Made by a program: the position numbers and the translations under genes
The notes under the pieces: model-generated
What the model was told of the DNA's origin: nothing
The model's database searches: none
What the model saw: the letters and a program-made list of their open reading frames with translations, nothing else
Part shown: positions 1 through 6,088 of the stretch, in pieces
How positions within the stretch are numbered: the first letter of the stretch is position 1
Layout: each line of letters opens with the position of its first letter
Assembly: GCA_903827075.1 (NCBI GenBank)
Contig: CAIKGX010000049.1
Span: 1 to 6,486, forward strand
Length of the DNA: 6,486 nt
From: an uncultured beta proteobacterium
GTDB lineage: Bacteria; Pseudomonadota; Gammaproteobacteria; Burkholderiales; Burkholderiaceae
Direction of reading: 5' to 3'

Positions 1-378
1 AGCATCATTCAGTGCGACTAAGATATCAATAATGATGTTGGGCGTTCTGCCTATTCTTAGTGCCCTATTTAGACGTTGGTGTTTTGCTACCGCCTGCTTA
101 AGGCCAGAAGTGAGTTCTGCCGCGCGTGCTTTACCAGCAGTAAATTTGTCGTAAATGGCTTCTGTTTCAGAGCTTTTGGCACCAAGGCCGGTTTGGCCAC
201 CTCTAGTAGTGGTGCGCACCAGATATTCTTTACCTTTAACGGTTTTCCAAACCATTCCGCCGCGAAACTCTGCCGACCGTAATTTGGCCTGCTCTAAAGC
301 GGTAAATGCGCTTTTAGCGTCAATATATTGCCGGATGGAATCTTCGGACAGATCCACTATTTCCAAGTTATTTTGCAT
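1..378 (-). CDS. GSU2403-type nucleotidyltransferase-fold protein, N-terminal part (cut by window edge)
   Basis: The minus strand stays open from an ATG at 378 to the window edge, giving 126 residues with no stop, so the C-terminal part lies outside. The protein begins MQNNLEIVDLSEDSIRQYID. The run GGMVWKTVKGKEYLVRTT (residues 40-57), the segment SSETEAIYDKF (69-79) and the helix-to-strand stretch HQRLNRALRIGRTPNIIIDI (100-119) are what I remember of the N-terminal region of GSU2403-family nucleotidyltransferase-fold proteins (Pfam NTP_transf_8). In that family the putative catalytic fold, with a GTHALYAYE-like motif, comes just after the point where this sequence stops, so catalytic residues cannot be checked. 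The cellular role and substrate are unknown to me. Start choice is uncertain: the ATG has no Shine-Dalgarno sequence and sits at the predicted transcription start. A GTG at codon 8 (355-357) has TTGGA four bases upstream and is a real alternative. The assignment is from memory of family sequences, not a search. Confidence 0.72.
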   Translation of the reverse strand, partial: MQNNLEIVDLSEDSIRQYIDAKSAFTALEQAKLRSAEFRGGMVWKTVKGKEYLVRTTTRGGQTGLGAKSSETEAIYDKFTAGKARAAELTSGLKQAVAKHQRLNRALRIGRTPNIIIDILVALNDA

Positions 379-398
379 TTTAGTAAATTACTTGGAAA
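360..398. repeat. 9-bp perfect inverted repeat around the nucleotidyltransferase gene start
   Basis: TTTCCAAGT (360-368) and ACTTGGAAA (390-398) are exact reverse complements separated by 21 bases. The pairing extends to 11 positions with one mismatch (370 with 388). The arms bracket the ATG; the promoter-proximal arm covers part of the spacer and touches the -10 box. The layout fits an operator for a dimeric regulator or for self-regulation, but no binding protein can be named from the sequence. Confidence 0.45.
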
Positions 399-413
399 AT
401 TAAGCTTTGTCAA
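385..413 (-). promoter_or_regulatory. Candidate sigma70 promoter of the nucleotidyltransferase-fold gene
   Basis: Read on the minus strand, a perfect TTGACA (408-413) is followed by a 17-base spacer and TAATTT (385-390). The -10 box matches the consensus at only three positions, but these include the important second A and final T. A start 6-7 bases downstream would fall at about 378-379, on the A of the ATG, which predicts a leaderless or nearly leaderless message. Confidence 0.5.
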
Positions 414-700
414 TCAAAAGCCCCTGAAGCTGCATGTGCATAAGCAATGGATATCCTTCTTAATTGGCTAGAAATTAGGCGGCGAATGCGCTAAGATTAT
501 TCCAAGATTTAACCATCCAAACGTCCGCAATTTGGGGATATGCGGTCACGGGTTATTTTTTGGGACAGGGGGCGCTTTTGGGGGCACTCGTTGTTTTTTG
601 ATTTCACTATTTATATAAAAACAAATAGATATAAAAATCTTCTAGTTCCCGCCGACTCAATAATTTTGTGCAATGTTTTACTGGTGGGTAGAAAGCCCTC

Positions 701-731
701 AAAAAGAAAGAGCCCCATGGATAGGGGCTCT
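701..731 (-). terminator. Rho-independent terminator after tRNA-Ser
   Basis: AGAGCCCC (709-716) pairs perfectly with GGGGCTCT (724-731) across a 7-base loop. On the minus strand this GC-rich 8-bp stem is followed at once by TTCTTTTT (708-701), a good U-tract. It lies about a dozen bases beyond the tRNA 3' end, so it most likely ends the tRNA-Ser transcript, and acs read-through if there is any. Confidence 0.85.
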
Positions 732-742
732 CAGGGTGCTAC

Positions 743-833
743 TGGCGGAAGGGGCGGGATTCGAACCCGCGGTAGGCTATTAACCTACGTACGCTTTCCA
801 GGCGTATGACTTAAACCGCTCATCCACCCTTCC
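743..833 (-). tRNA. tRNA-Ser(GGA)
   Basis: On the minus strand the acceptor arm GGAAGGG (827-833) pairs with CCCTTCC (747-753), followed by discriminator G and an encoded CCA (743-745). The anticodon stem TACGC/GCGTA encloses loop CTGGAAA (795-801), giving anticodon GGA (797-799), which reads serine codons UCC and UCU. The long variable arm, with GTAGG pairing with CCTAC, is diagnostic of a class II tRNA such as serine. The T arm GCGGG-TTCGAAT-CCCGC is intact. Without CCA the molecule is 88 nucleotides. It sits 47 bases beyond the acs stop, in the same direction, but has its own -10 box and terminator. tRNA-Ser 3' ends are common integrase targets, and the accessory-looking DNA lies on exactly that side. 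Confidence 0.97.
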
Positions 834-844
834 GGAAACCCTCG

Positions 845-850
845 ATTATA
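845..850 (-). promoter_or_regulatory. -10 box of tRNA-Ser
   Basis: The minus strand reads a perfect TATAAT here, 11 bases before the mature tRNA 5' end at 833. The bases just after it, CGAGGG, form a GC-rich discriminator of the kind found at stable-RNA promoters under stringent control. The -35 region is poor: the best match is TCGACT with a 19-base spacer. The promoter lies wholly in the short acs-tRNA gap. Confidence 0.65.
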
Positions 851-880
851 CGGATAACGAAAGGGTGAGAGTCGATTTGC

Positions 881-2854
881 TTAGAGTGCCTCTTTGAGTT
901 GGTCCAAAATGGCTGGATTTTCTAAGGTAGAGGTGTCTTGGGTGACTTCTTCGCCCTTTGCAATCACGCGTAACAAGCGACGCATAATCTTGCCAGAACG
1001 GGTCTTAGGCAAGTTATCTCCAAAACGCACATCTTTTGGCTTAGCGATTGGGCCGATTTCTTTACCAACCCAGTTGCGCAACTCAGTAGCAATCTTCTTG
1101 GCCTCATCGCCTGTTGGGCGTCCACCTTTGAGAACCACGAATACGCAGATAGCTTCACCAGTTAACTCATCTGGGCGACCGACTACTGCTGCTTCAGCAA
1201 CCAAAGGATTTGCCACTAAGCAAGATTCAATTTCCATCGTGCCCATACGGTGACCGGAAACGTTTAAGACGTCATCGATACGACCTGTAATGGTGAAGTA
1301 ACCAGTTTCTTTATTGCGGATAGCGCCATCACCTGCAAGATACAGCGTGCCGCCCAACTCCTCTGGGAAGTAGGACTTCACAAAACGATCAGGGTCATTC
1401 CAAATATTACGGATCATGGAAGGCCATGGACGCTTCACAACCAAGATACCACCTTGACCATTTGGCACATCTACGCCAGCTTCATCCACAATCGCCGCCA
1501 TGATGCCTGGCAATGGCAAAGTGCATGAACCTGGAATCATTGGGGTTGCGCCTGGCATCGGAGAAATCATATGGCCACCAGTTTCGGTTTGCCAGAAAGT
1601 ATCGGCAATCGGACAACGTGAACCACCCACATTTTCGTAATACCACATCCACGCTTCTGGATTGATTGGCTCACCGACTGAACCTAAGAGACGCAATGAA
1701 GATAAGTCATAGCTCTTAGGATGCACAGCTTGATCATTACTAGAGGCTTTGATCAATGAACGAATCGCTGTTGGTGCAGTGTAGAAAATCGTTGCTTTGT
1801 GTTTTTGGATCATGTCCCAGAAGCGGCCAGCGTTTGGATAGGTTGGAACACCTTCAAACACAATTTCTGTAGCGCCTACTGCAAGTGGCCCATACGTAAT
1901 ATAGGAATGGCCAGTGACCCAACCAATGTCCGCTGTACACCAGAAAATATCGTCTGGCTTAATGTCAAATGTCCACTTCATGGTCAAAATAGCCCACAAG
2001 AGGTAACCACCAGTAGAGTGCTGTACGCCTTTTGGCTTACCTGTTGAACCGGATGTATACAGAATGAACAATGGGTGCTCAGCGCTTACCCACTCTGGCT
2101 CACAGGTAGTTGATTCATTAGCAACAACCTCGTGCATCCAAGCATCACGGCCTGCAGTCATTGGGATTGCGCGACCAGTCCGCTTGTAAACGATGACGTT
2201 TTTTATTTTTTCGCAGTCACCCAAACTAATAGCTTCATCAACAATTACTTTGAGAGGCAATTCTTTACCGCCACGATATTGCTCATCAGCAGTAATTACC
2301 GCAACTGCGCCGACGTCAACAATGCGCTCTTGCAAGGATTTAGCAGAGAAGCCACCGAACACCACGGAGTGAATCGCGCCAATGCGAGCACAAGCTTGCA
2401 TTGCCACAATGCCTTCAACCGACATGGACATGTAAATAATGACGCGATCGCCAGACTTAATGCCCATTTTGCGAAGCGCATTTGCCATTTTGCAAACACG
2501 ATCGAGCATATCTTTATAAGTAACGTTGGTAACCTGGCCGTCGTCGGCCTCAAAAATGATTGCAACCTTCTCACCTAAGCCATTTTCAATTTGGCGGTCT
2601 AAGCAGTTGTATGAAGCATTCGTTAAACCATCTTCAAACCACTTATAGAAGGGTGCTTTGGATTCATCAAGAACTTTGGTAAATGGCTTTTTCCAATAAA
2701 TATTCTCTTTTGCAAGACGTCCCCAAAAACCGTCATAATCTTTTTCAGCTTCAGCACAAAGCTTGTTATAAGCCTCCATACCTGGAATAGCAGCCCCTTT
2801 AACAAAGTCTGCGGGTGGGTTAAATACGCGGTTTTCTTGCTTTAATGGTTCCAT
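881..2854 (-). CDS. acs: Acetyl-CoA synthetase (AMP-forming acetate-CoA ligase)
   Basis: The cytoplasmic enzyme converts acetate, ATP and CoA to acetyl-CoA, AMP and pyrophosphate through an acetyl-adenylate. The 657 residues match the usual full length (E. coli about 652). The N-terminal ACS region comes first, then the AMP-binding domain with the phosphate loop YTSGSTGKPKG (266-276) and ADTFWQTETGG (417-427). Trp421 matches the tryptophan that restricts the acyl pocket to acetate rather than longer acids. The hinge and A8 region GRIDDVLNVSGHR is at 524-536. The C-terminal lid carries PKTRSGKIMRR (616-626), where Lys622 is the catalytic lysine and known target of reversible acetylation in this family. 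The start is supported by AGAGGG (2864-2869) nine bases upstream. The gene diverges from fumarase. A terminator of its own is not obvious: only an imperfect hairpin without a U-tract lies between its stop and the tRNA. Identification is secure; nothing is broken. Confidence 0.98.
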   Translation of the reverse strand: MEPLKQENRVFNPPADFVKGAAIPGMEAYNKLCAEAEKDYDGFWGRLAKENIYWKKPFTKVLDESKAPFYKWFEDGLTNASYNCLDRQIENGLGEKVAIIFEADDGQVTNVTYKDMLDRVCKMANALRKMGIKSGDRVIIYMSMSVEGIVAMQACARIGAIHSVVFGGFSAKSLQERIVDVGAVAVITADEQYRGGKELPLKVIVDEAISLGDCEKIKNVIVYKRTGRAIPMTAGRDAWMHEVVANESTTCEPEWVSAEHPLFILYTSGSTGKPKGVQHSTGGYLLWAILTMKWTFDIKPDDIFWCTADIGWVTGHSYITYGPLAVGATEIVFEGVPTYPNAGRFWDMIQKHKATIFYTAPTAIRSLIKASSNDQAVHPKSYDLSSLRLLGSVGEPINPEAWMWYYENVGGSRCPIADTFWQTETGGHMISPMPGATPMIPGSCTLPLPGIMAAIVDEAGVDVPNGQGGILVVKRPWPSMIRNIWNDPDRFVKSYFPEELGGTLYLAGDGAIRNKETGYFTITGRIDDVLNVSGHRMGTMEIESCLVANPLVAEAAVVGRPDELTGEAICVFVVLKGGRPTGDEAKKIATELRNWVGKEIGPIAKPKDVRFGDNLPKTRSGKIMRRLLRVIAKGEEVTQDTSTLENPAILDQLKEAL

Positions 2855-3018
2855 GCTTCACAACCCTCTATCTAATAATCAATAATCTAGATCTACGAAA
2901 TTAACGCAGAATAATGAGAATGCTTTCTCAAGAGCTAATAAGATAAGTGAAAACACGGGGGATTTGCTCTATGGCAAACCCTTAAAATAGGGCAATCCTT
3001 AAAAATTAATCAAAAACT
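2855..3018. promoter_or_regulatory. Divergent acs / fumarase regulatory region
   Basis: These 164 bases separate two divergent starts and must hold both promoters. For fumarase the best -10 is TAAAAT (2983-2988), five of six consensus bases, giving a leader of roughly 24 bases; its -35 region is weak. On the acs side a TTGAGA is present (plus-strand complement TCTCAA near 2927-2932), but no good -10 lies at 16-18 bases from it, so I cannot fix the acs promoter. Weak core elements on both sides suggest activator-dependent control. Confidence 0.6.
2959..2981. repeat. TTTGC-N6-GCAAA palindrome upstream of fumarase -10 box
   Basis: TTTGC (2963-2967) and GCAAA (2974-2978) are exact inverted repeats around TCTATG. 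With A2962 bulged out, the outer GGG (2959-2961) also pairs with CCC (2979-2981), giving eight pairs in all. It covers the -35 region of the fumarase promoter candidate and ends immediately before its -10 box, where an activator or repressor could act on fumarase and perhaps also on divergent acs. There is no U-tract on either strand, so it is not a terminator. The regulator is not identifiable from the sequence. Confidence 0.45.
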
Positions 3019-4542
3019 ATGACAAATATCAAACAAAACGACCTCATTCAAAGCGTTGCCGATGCCTTTCAGTTCATTTCTTACTATCACCCAAAGGACT
3101 TCATTACCGCCATGGGTAAGGCTTATGAGCTAGAACAAGGTGAGGCCGCCAAGGATGCGATTGCCCAAATTCTGACCAATAGTCGGATGTGTGCCGAAGG
3201 CCATCGCCCGCTTTGCCAAGATACGGGGATTGCCGTAGTTTTCCTCAAAATTGGTATGAACGTCCAGTGGTCAGATGCCACGATGAGCGTTTCGGATATG
3301 GTAAATGAAGGTGTCCGCCGCGCTTACCTCAATCCCGACAATATGTTGCGCGCCTCTGTTTTGACCGACCCCGCTGGAAAACGTAAAAATACGGGCGATA
3401 ACACCCCTGCCGTGATTCATTATGAAATCGTCCCAGGTGATGATGTGGAAGTCATTTGCGCAGCCAAAGGCGGCGGCTCAGAGAACAAGGCCAAGATGGC
3501 CATGCTCAACCCTTCAGATTCCATTGTGGACTGGGTACTTAAGACCGTTCCCACCATGGGCGCAGGCTGGTGCCCTCCTGGCATCTTGGGCATCGGCATC
3601 GGTGGCACTCCAGAAAAAGCCATGTTGATGGCCAAAGAGTCCCTCATGGGTCCTGTAGATATTCAAGAGCTGATCGCTCGCGGAGCAAAAACCCGCGCAG
3701 AAGAGCTTCGCCTCGAGATTTTCGAGAAAGTAAACAAACTCGGTATTGGCGCTCAAGGCTTAGGCGGCTTGGCCACTGTTCTAGATATCAAAATTATGGA
3801 ATACCCAACCCATGCTGCTTCATTGCCAGTGGCCATGATTCCAAACTGTGCGGCTACCCGCCATGTGCATTTCCATTTACATGGGGACGGTCCTGCGAAA
3901 TTAGAGATTCCTTCTTTGTCCGATTGGCCAGATGTCACCTGGACTCCGGATACTAAAAAATCCAAGCGGGTTAATTTAGATACCCTGACTGCGCAAGAAG
4001 TTGCTAGTTGGAAAGAAGGTCAAACCCTGTTACTCAACGGCAAAATTTTGACTGGTCGCGATGCTGCGCATAAACGCATTTCGGACATGCTTGCGAAGGG
4101 CGAAGAGTTGCCAGTGAGCTTTAAAAATCGCGTCATTTATTACGTCGGACCAGTAGACCCAGTAGGGGATGAAGTGGTTGGACCAGCAGGCCCCACTACC
4201 TCCACTCGCATGGATAAATTTACTGAAATGATGTTAGCTAAAACGGGTTTAATTTCCATGATTGGTAAGGCGGAGCGCGGCCCTGAAGCCATCGAGGCAA
4301 TTAAAAAGCATAAGTCTGCTTACCTAATGGCTGTCGGTGGAGCTGCTTACCTCGTCTCTAAAGCAATTCAATCTGCCAAAGTGGTCGGCTTTGCCGATCT
4401 AGGCATGGAAGCCATTTATGAGTTTGATGTGAAAGATATGCCAGTGACAGTGGCCGTGAGCTCTGATGGCACTTCAATGCATGAGATTGGGCCAAAAGCA
4501 TGGAAAGCGAAGATTGGCAATATCCCTGTTGTGATAGCTTAG
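3019..4542 (+). CDS. Class I (iron-sulfur) fumarate hydratase
   Basis: This cytoplasmic TCA-cycle enzyme interconverts fumarate and malate. The protein has 507 residues, typical of the fused single-chain class I form (E. coli FumA about 548). The N-terminal Fumerase domain occupies roughly 10-290 and the C-terminal Fumerase_C domain roughly 295-505. Three cysteines fit the [4Fe-4S] ligands: Cys66 in CQDTG, Cys185 in GAGWCPPGILGIGIGG and Cys277 in NCAATRH. The first two lie 119 residues apart, as in characterised class I fumarases; the second gap is 92 against 94. GPAGPTTSTRMD (388-399) is the conserved C-terminal substrate region. The cluster makes the enzyme oxygen-sensitive in known relatives. 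The ATG start agrees with family N-termini (NDLIQSVADAFQFISYYHP) but has no Shine-Dalgarno sequence, only an A-rich leader. It is the first gene of a probable operon with murI 40 bases on. The symbol is left blank because fumA, fumB and fum naming varies between species. Confidence 0.96.
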   Translation: MTNIKQNDLIQSVADAFQFISYYHPKDFITAMGKAYELEQGEAAKDAIAQILTNSRMCAEGHRPLCQDTGIAVVFLKIGMNVQWSDATMSVSDMVNEGVRRAYLNPDNMLRASVLTDPAGKRKNTGDNTPAVIHYEIVPGDDVEVICAAKGGGSENKAKMAMLNPSDSIVDWVLKTVPTMGAGWCPPGILGIGIGGTPEKAMLMAKESLMGPVDIQELIARGAKTRAEELRLEIFEKVNKLGIGAQGLGGLATVLDIKIMEYPTHAASLPVAMIPNCAATRHVHFHLHGDGPAKLEIPSLSDWPDVTWTPDTKKSKRVNLDTLTAQEVASWKEGQTLLLNGKILTGRDAAHKRISDMLAKGEELPVSFKNRVIYYVGPVDPVGDEVVGPAGPTTSTRMDKFTEMMLAKTGLISMIGKAERGPEAIEAIKKHKSAYLMAVGGAAYLVSKAIQSAKVVGFADLGMEAIYEFDVKDMPVTVAVSSDGTSMHEIGPKAWKAKIGNIPVVIA

Positions 4543-4582
4543 TTCACGATTTCGATCCAATCAAAGTAAAGCGGTTTATTTC

Positions 4583-5383
4583 TTGGCACTCATCGGCGTT
4601 TTTGATTCTGGCGTGGGAGGCTTATCCATTTTGGATGAGGGTCTACGCCAGTTACCCGAACACGACTATATTTATTTGGCCGACTCAATCAACGCCCCTT
4701 ATGGTGAAAAGTCTAGTCAATGGATTGCAACGCGCAGTCTAGAACTCTGTAACTACTTGGCGGACCAGGGTTGTGAAGCAATCGTGGTGGCCTGTAACAC
4801 GGCAACTGCTGAGGCAATTCAACGTATCCGACTGGAACTAAAAGATATTCCGATTATTGGGGTCGAGCCAGGCATCAAACCTGCATCTATGCAATCAGTC
4901 AAAGGCATTGTCGGGGTGCTCGCTACAGAAGCAACCCTTAAGAGCGATAAGTTCAATGCCCTACTCGCAACCCTTCCAAGTCAATGTCAATTTATTAAAC
5001 AGTCAGGTGCAGGTTTAGTCCCTTTAATAGAGGCTGGGCAGGCAGATGGAGAGCAAGCTTTAGAGCTACTAGCCAAACATTTGGAGCCTATTCAGGATGC
5101 GGGTGCGGATACTTTGGTGCTGGGCTGTACGCACTATCCATTCCTACGCAGAGCGATTCGTAAATTACTCGGTGACTCTATTACTTTAATAGATACCAGT
5201 GATGCGGTAGTTCGACAACTCAAACGTCAGCTAGAACTCCAAGATAAACTCATTGCAAACGATAGGCATGGCGATGTGACTTTTATCAGCAGCAAAGATG
5301 GGGTGAGTCTGGCAACAATGGCACGCGAGCTCATGCATAGCGATCTGAATTTGCATGATATATATGCGCGAGCATTAGATTGA
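4583..5383 (+). CDS. murI: Glutamate racemase
   Basis: MurI converts L-glutamate to D-glutamate in the cytoplasm for the peptidoglycan stem peptide, without a cofactor. The 266 residues have the family's standard length. The motif VFDSGVGGLS (6-15) carries Asp8 and Ser9, PYGEKS is at 39-44, and the two catalytic cysteines are Cys71 in VVACNTAT and Cys182 in VLGCTHYP, with His184 beside the second. All are intact. The start must be TTG at 4583: upstream in frame there is no ATG, GTG or TTG before the stop TAG at 4535-4537, and starting downstream would remove the DSGVGG active-site loop. The ribosome-binding site is poor (at best GCGG about ten bases upstream), so low or coupled translation after fumarase is likely. 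It lacks the N-terminal extension seen in E. coli MurI. Its stop lies four bases before the tonB-like start. Confidence 0.96.
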   Translation: MALIGVFDSGVGGLSILDEGLRQLPEHDYIYLADSINAPYGEKSSQWIATRSLELCNYLADQGCEAIVVACNTATAEAIQRIRLELKDIPIIGVEPGIKPASMQSVKGIVGVLATEATLKSDKFNALLATLPSQCQFIKQSGAGLVPLIEAGQADGEQALELLAKHLEPIQDAGADTLVLGCTHYPFLRRAIRKLLGDSITLIDTSDAVVRQLKRQLELQDKLIANDRHGDVTFISSKDGVSLATMARELMHSDLNLHDIYARALD

Positions 5384-5387
5384 GCAA

Positions 5388-6083
5388 ATGACTAGCTTTC
5401 TATCTCGAGTAAATCATCTGCTGCCTTTCGATAAAACCGAACGCATCATTATTGGGATTGTGCTGGCATTGCATGCCCTCTTTTTCATTGGCTTTCATAG
5501 CAGCATGAAACCCAATCCGGACGACAGCTTAGATGACAGCCGTGTCATGGCAAATCTAGTGAGTCCAGAGGCTGCAAAACAACCGCAAGCCGCCCCTACT
5601 CCGCCGCCGCCCAAACCAAAGCAAGAGCAAAAGAAAAAAACGGTGGATGAGAAGTCGACTCAAGCCCCTACGCCACCCCAAACCCAGCAACAGACACCCT
5701 CTCCACCCACGCCACAGCAAGCCAAGAGCGAATCTCAGACTCCGAATGCGACCGTCGCCCCATCTACCAGCTCAGGAGCTAGCGGTACACCCATTCAGAC
5801 CGATATTGGTAAACTCGTGGTCGTATATCAACCAGATGCCGATGCCTACTACCCCTCGTTTTCAAAAAGGTCCGGGGAACAAGGTGAAGTAGTTGTTAGA
5901 TTAATTATTGATGAAACGGGTCTTGTGGAGGAGGTTGCATTATTGCGCTCTAGTTCATTCCCTCGCCTAGATCGAGCAGCTACTGAAATTGGACGTCGTT
6001 ATCGCTTCAAACCGTTTTTAGTCAATGGCACACCCAACCGAATTTCCACTAACCTTTTAATTAAATTCAACTTAAAGAATTAA
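5388..6083 (+). CDS. tonB: TonB-family energy-transducing protein
   Basis: TonB spans the periplasm and passes energy from the ExbB-ExbD proton channel to outer-membrane receptors for iron complexes, cobalamin or other ligands. The 231 residues show the expected order: a short cytoplasmic N-terminus, one membrane segment (about 19-37), a long low-complexity region rich in Pro, Gln and Lys (about 60-130, including PPPPKPKQEQKKK), and a C-terminal TonB domain (about 150-231). That domain holds YPSFSKRSGEQGEVVVRLII, the SSS-LDRAA stretch (188-198) and RRYRFKPFLVNG (203-214). In the membrane segment His29 is retained, but the serine four residues earlier, as in the E. coli SxxxH pattern, is Val25 here. 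The ATG follows the murI stop by four bases with only a weak TTGAG upstream, so translational coupling is likely. exbB follows five bases after the stop. Receptor specificity cannot be told. A TolA-like role is less likely, given the typical TonB C-terminus. Confidence 0.9.
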   Translation: MTSFLSRVNHLLPFDKTERIIIGIVLALHALFFIGFHSSMKPNPDDSLDDSRVMANLVSPEAAKQPQAAPTPPPPKPKQEQKKKTVDEKSTQAPTPPQTQQQTPSPPTPQQAKSESQTPNATVAPSTSSGASGTPIQTDIGKLVVVYQPDADAYYPSFSKRSGEQGEVVVRLIIDETGLVEEVALLRSSSFPRLDRAATEIGRRYRFKPFLVNGTPNRISTNLLIKFNLKN

Positions 6084-6088
6084 TCAAC

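Larger units (their letters stand above)
379..742. other. Non-coding stretch between the nucleotidyltransferase gene and tRNA-Ser
   Basis: I see no supportable gene here. It contains, left to right, the promoter and right arm of the inverted repeat for the gene at 1-378, a plain stretch, a G-run cluster at 534-584, and an AT-rich patch with a direct repeat ATATAAAAA at 613-621 and 629-637. A short piece resembling a tRNA or tmRNA 3' end lies at 646-658, and the tRNA terminator at 701-731. The only long open frame (plus strand from 540) runs through the terminator and antisense into the tRNA, with no recognisable protein features, so I do not call it. The content fits the decayed edge of an integrated element, which is inference. 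Confidence 0.5.

Noticed and set aside
76..403. Two overlapping plus-strand open frames at the left end
   Set aside because: They lie antisense to the nucleotidyltransferase-fold gene, whose minus-strand frame has clear family-like sequence; these have low-complexity, cysteine-rich translations.
417..420. Possible ACS substrate change because the usual WWQTETG motif reads FWQTETG (acs residues 420-421; amino-acid positions)
   Set aside because: The second Trp, which sets the acetate-sized pocket, is retained, and Phe at the first place is, as far as I recall, common in betaproteobacterial Acs. Coordinates here are protein residues near the motif, not bases.
540..809. Open frame of 89 codons on the plus strand
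   Set aside because: It runs through the terminator hairpin and antisense into tRNA-Ser, and its C-terminal part is simply translated tRNA complement. No ribosome-binding site and no recognisable protein features.
2132..2578. 148-codon plus-strand open frame inside acs
   Set aside because: It is fully antisense to the conserved AMP-binding domain, with no ribosome-binding site or family resemblance; a shadow of acs codon use.
3514..3965. Antisense and alternate-frame open frames inside the fumarase gene
   Set aside because: They cover the cluster-binding part of fumarase, are long only because of its codon bias, and show no independent coding signs.
4500..4742. 80-codon plus-strand frame bridging the fumarase end and murI start
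   Set aside because: It overlaps both confirmed genes in a different frame, and its product is unlike any family I know. The true frame for this segment carries the MurI active-site motif.
5585..5780. Repetitive Pro/Gln-rich coding sequence that might be a DNA repeat or recombination scar
   Set aside because: No exact repeat unit is present; this is the ordinary proline-rich periplasmic spacer of a TonB protein.
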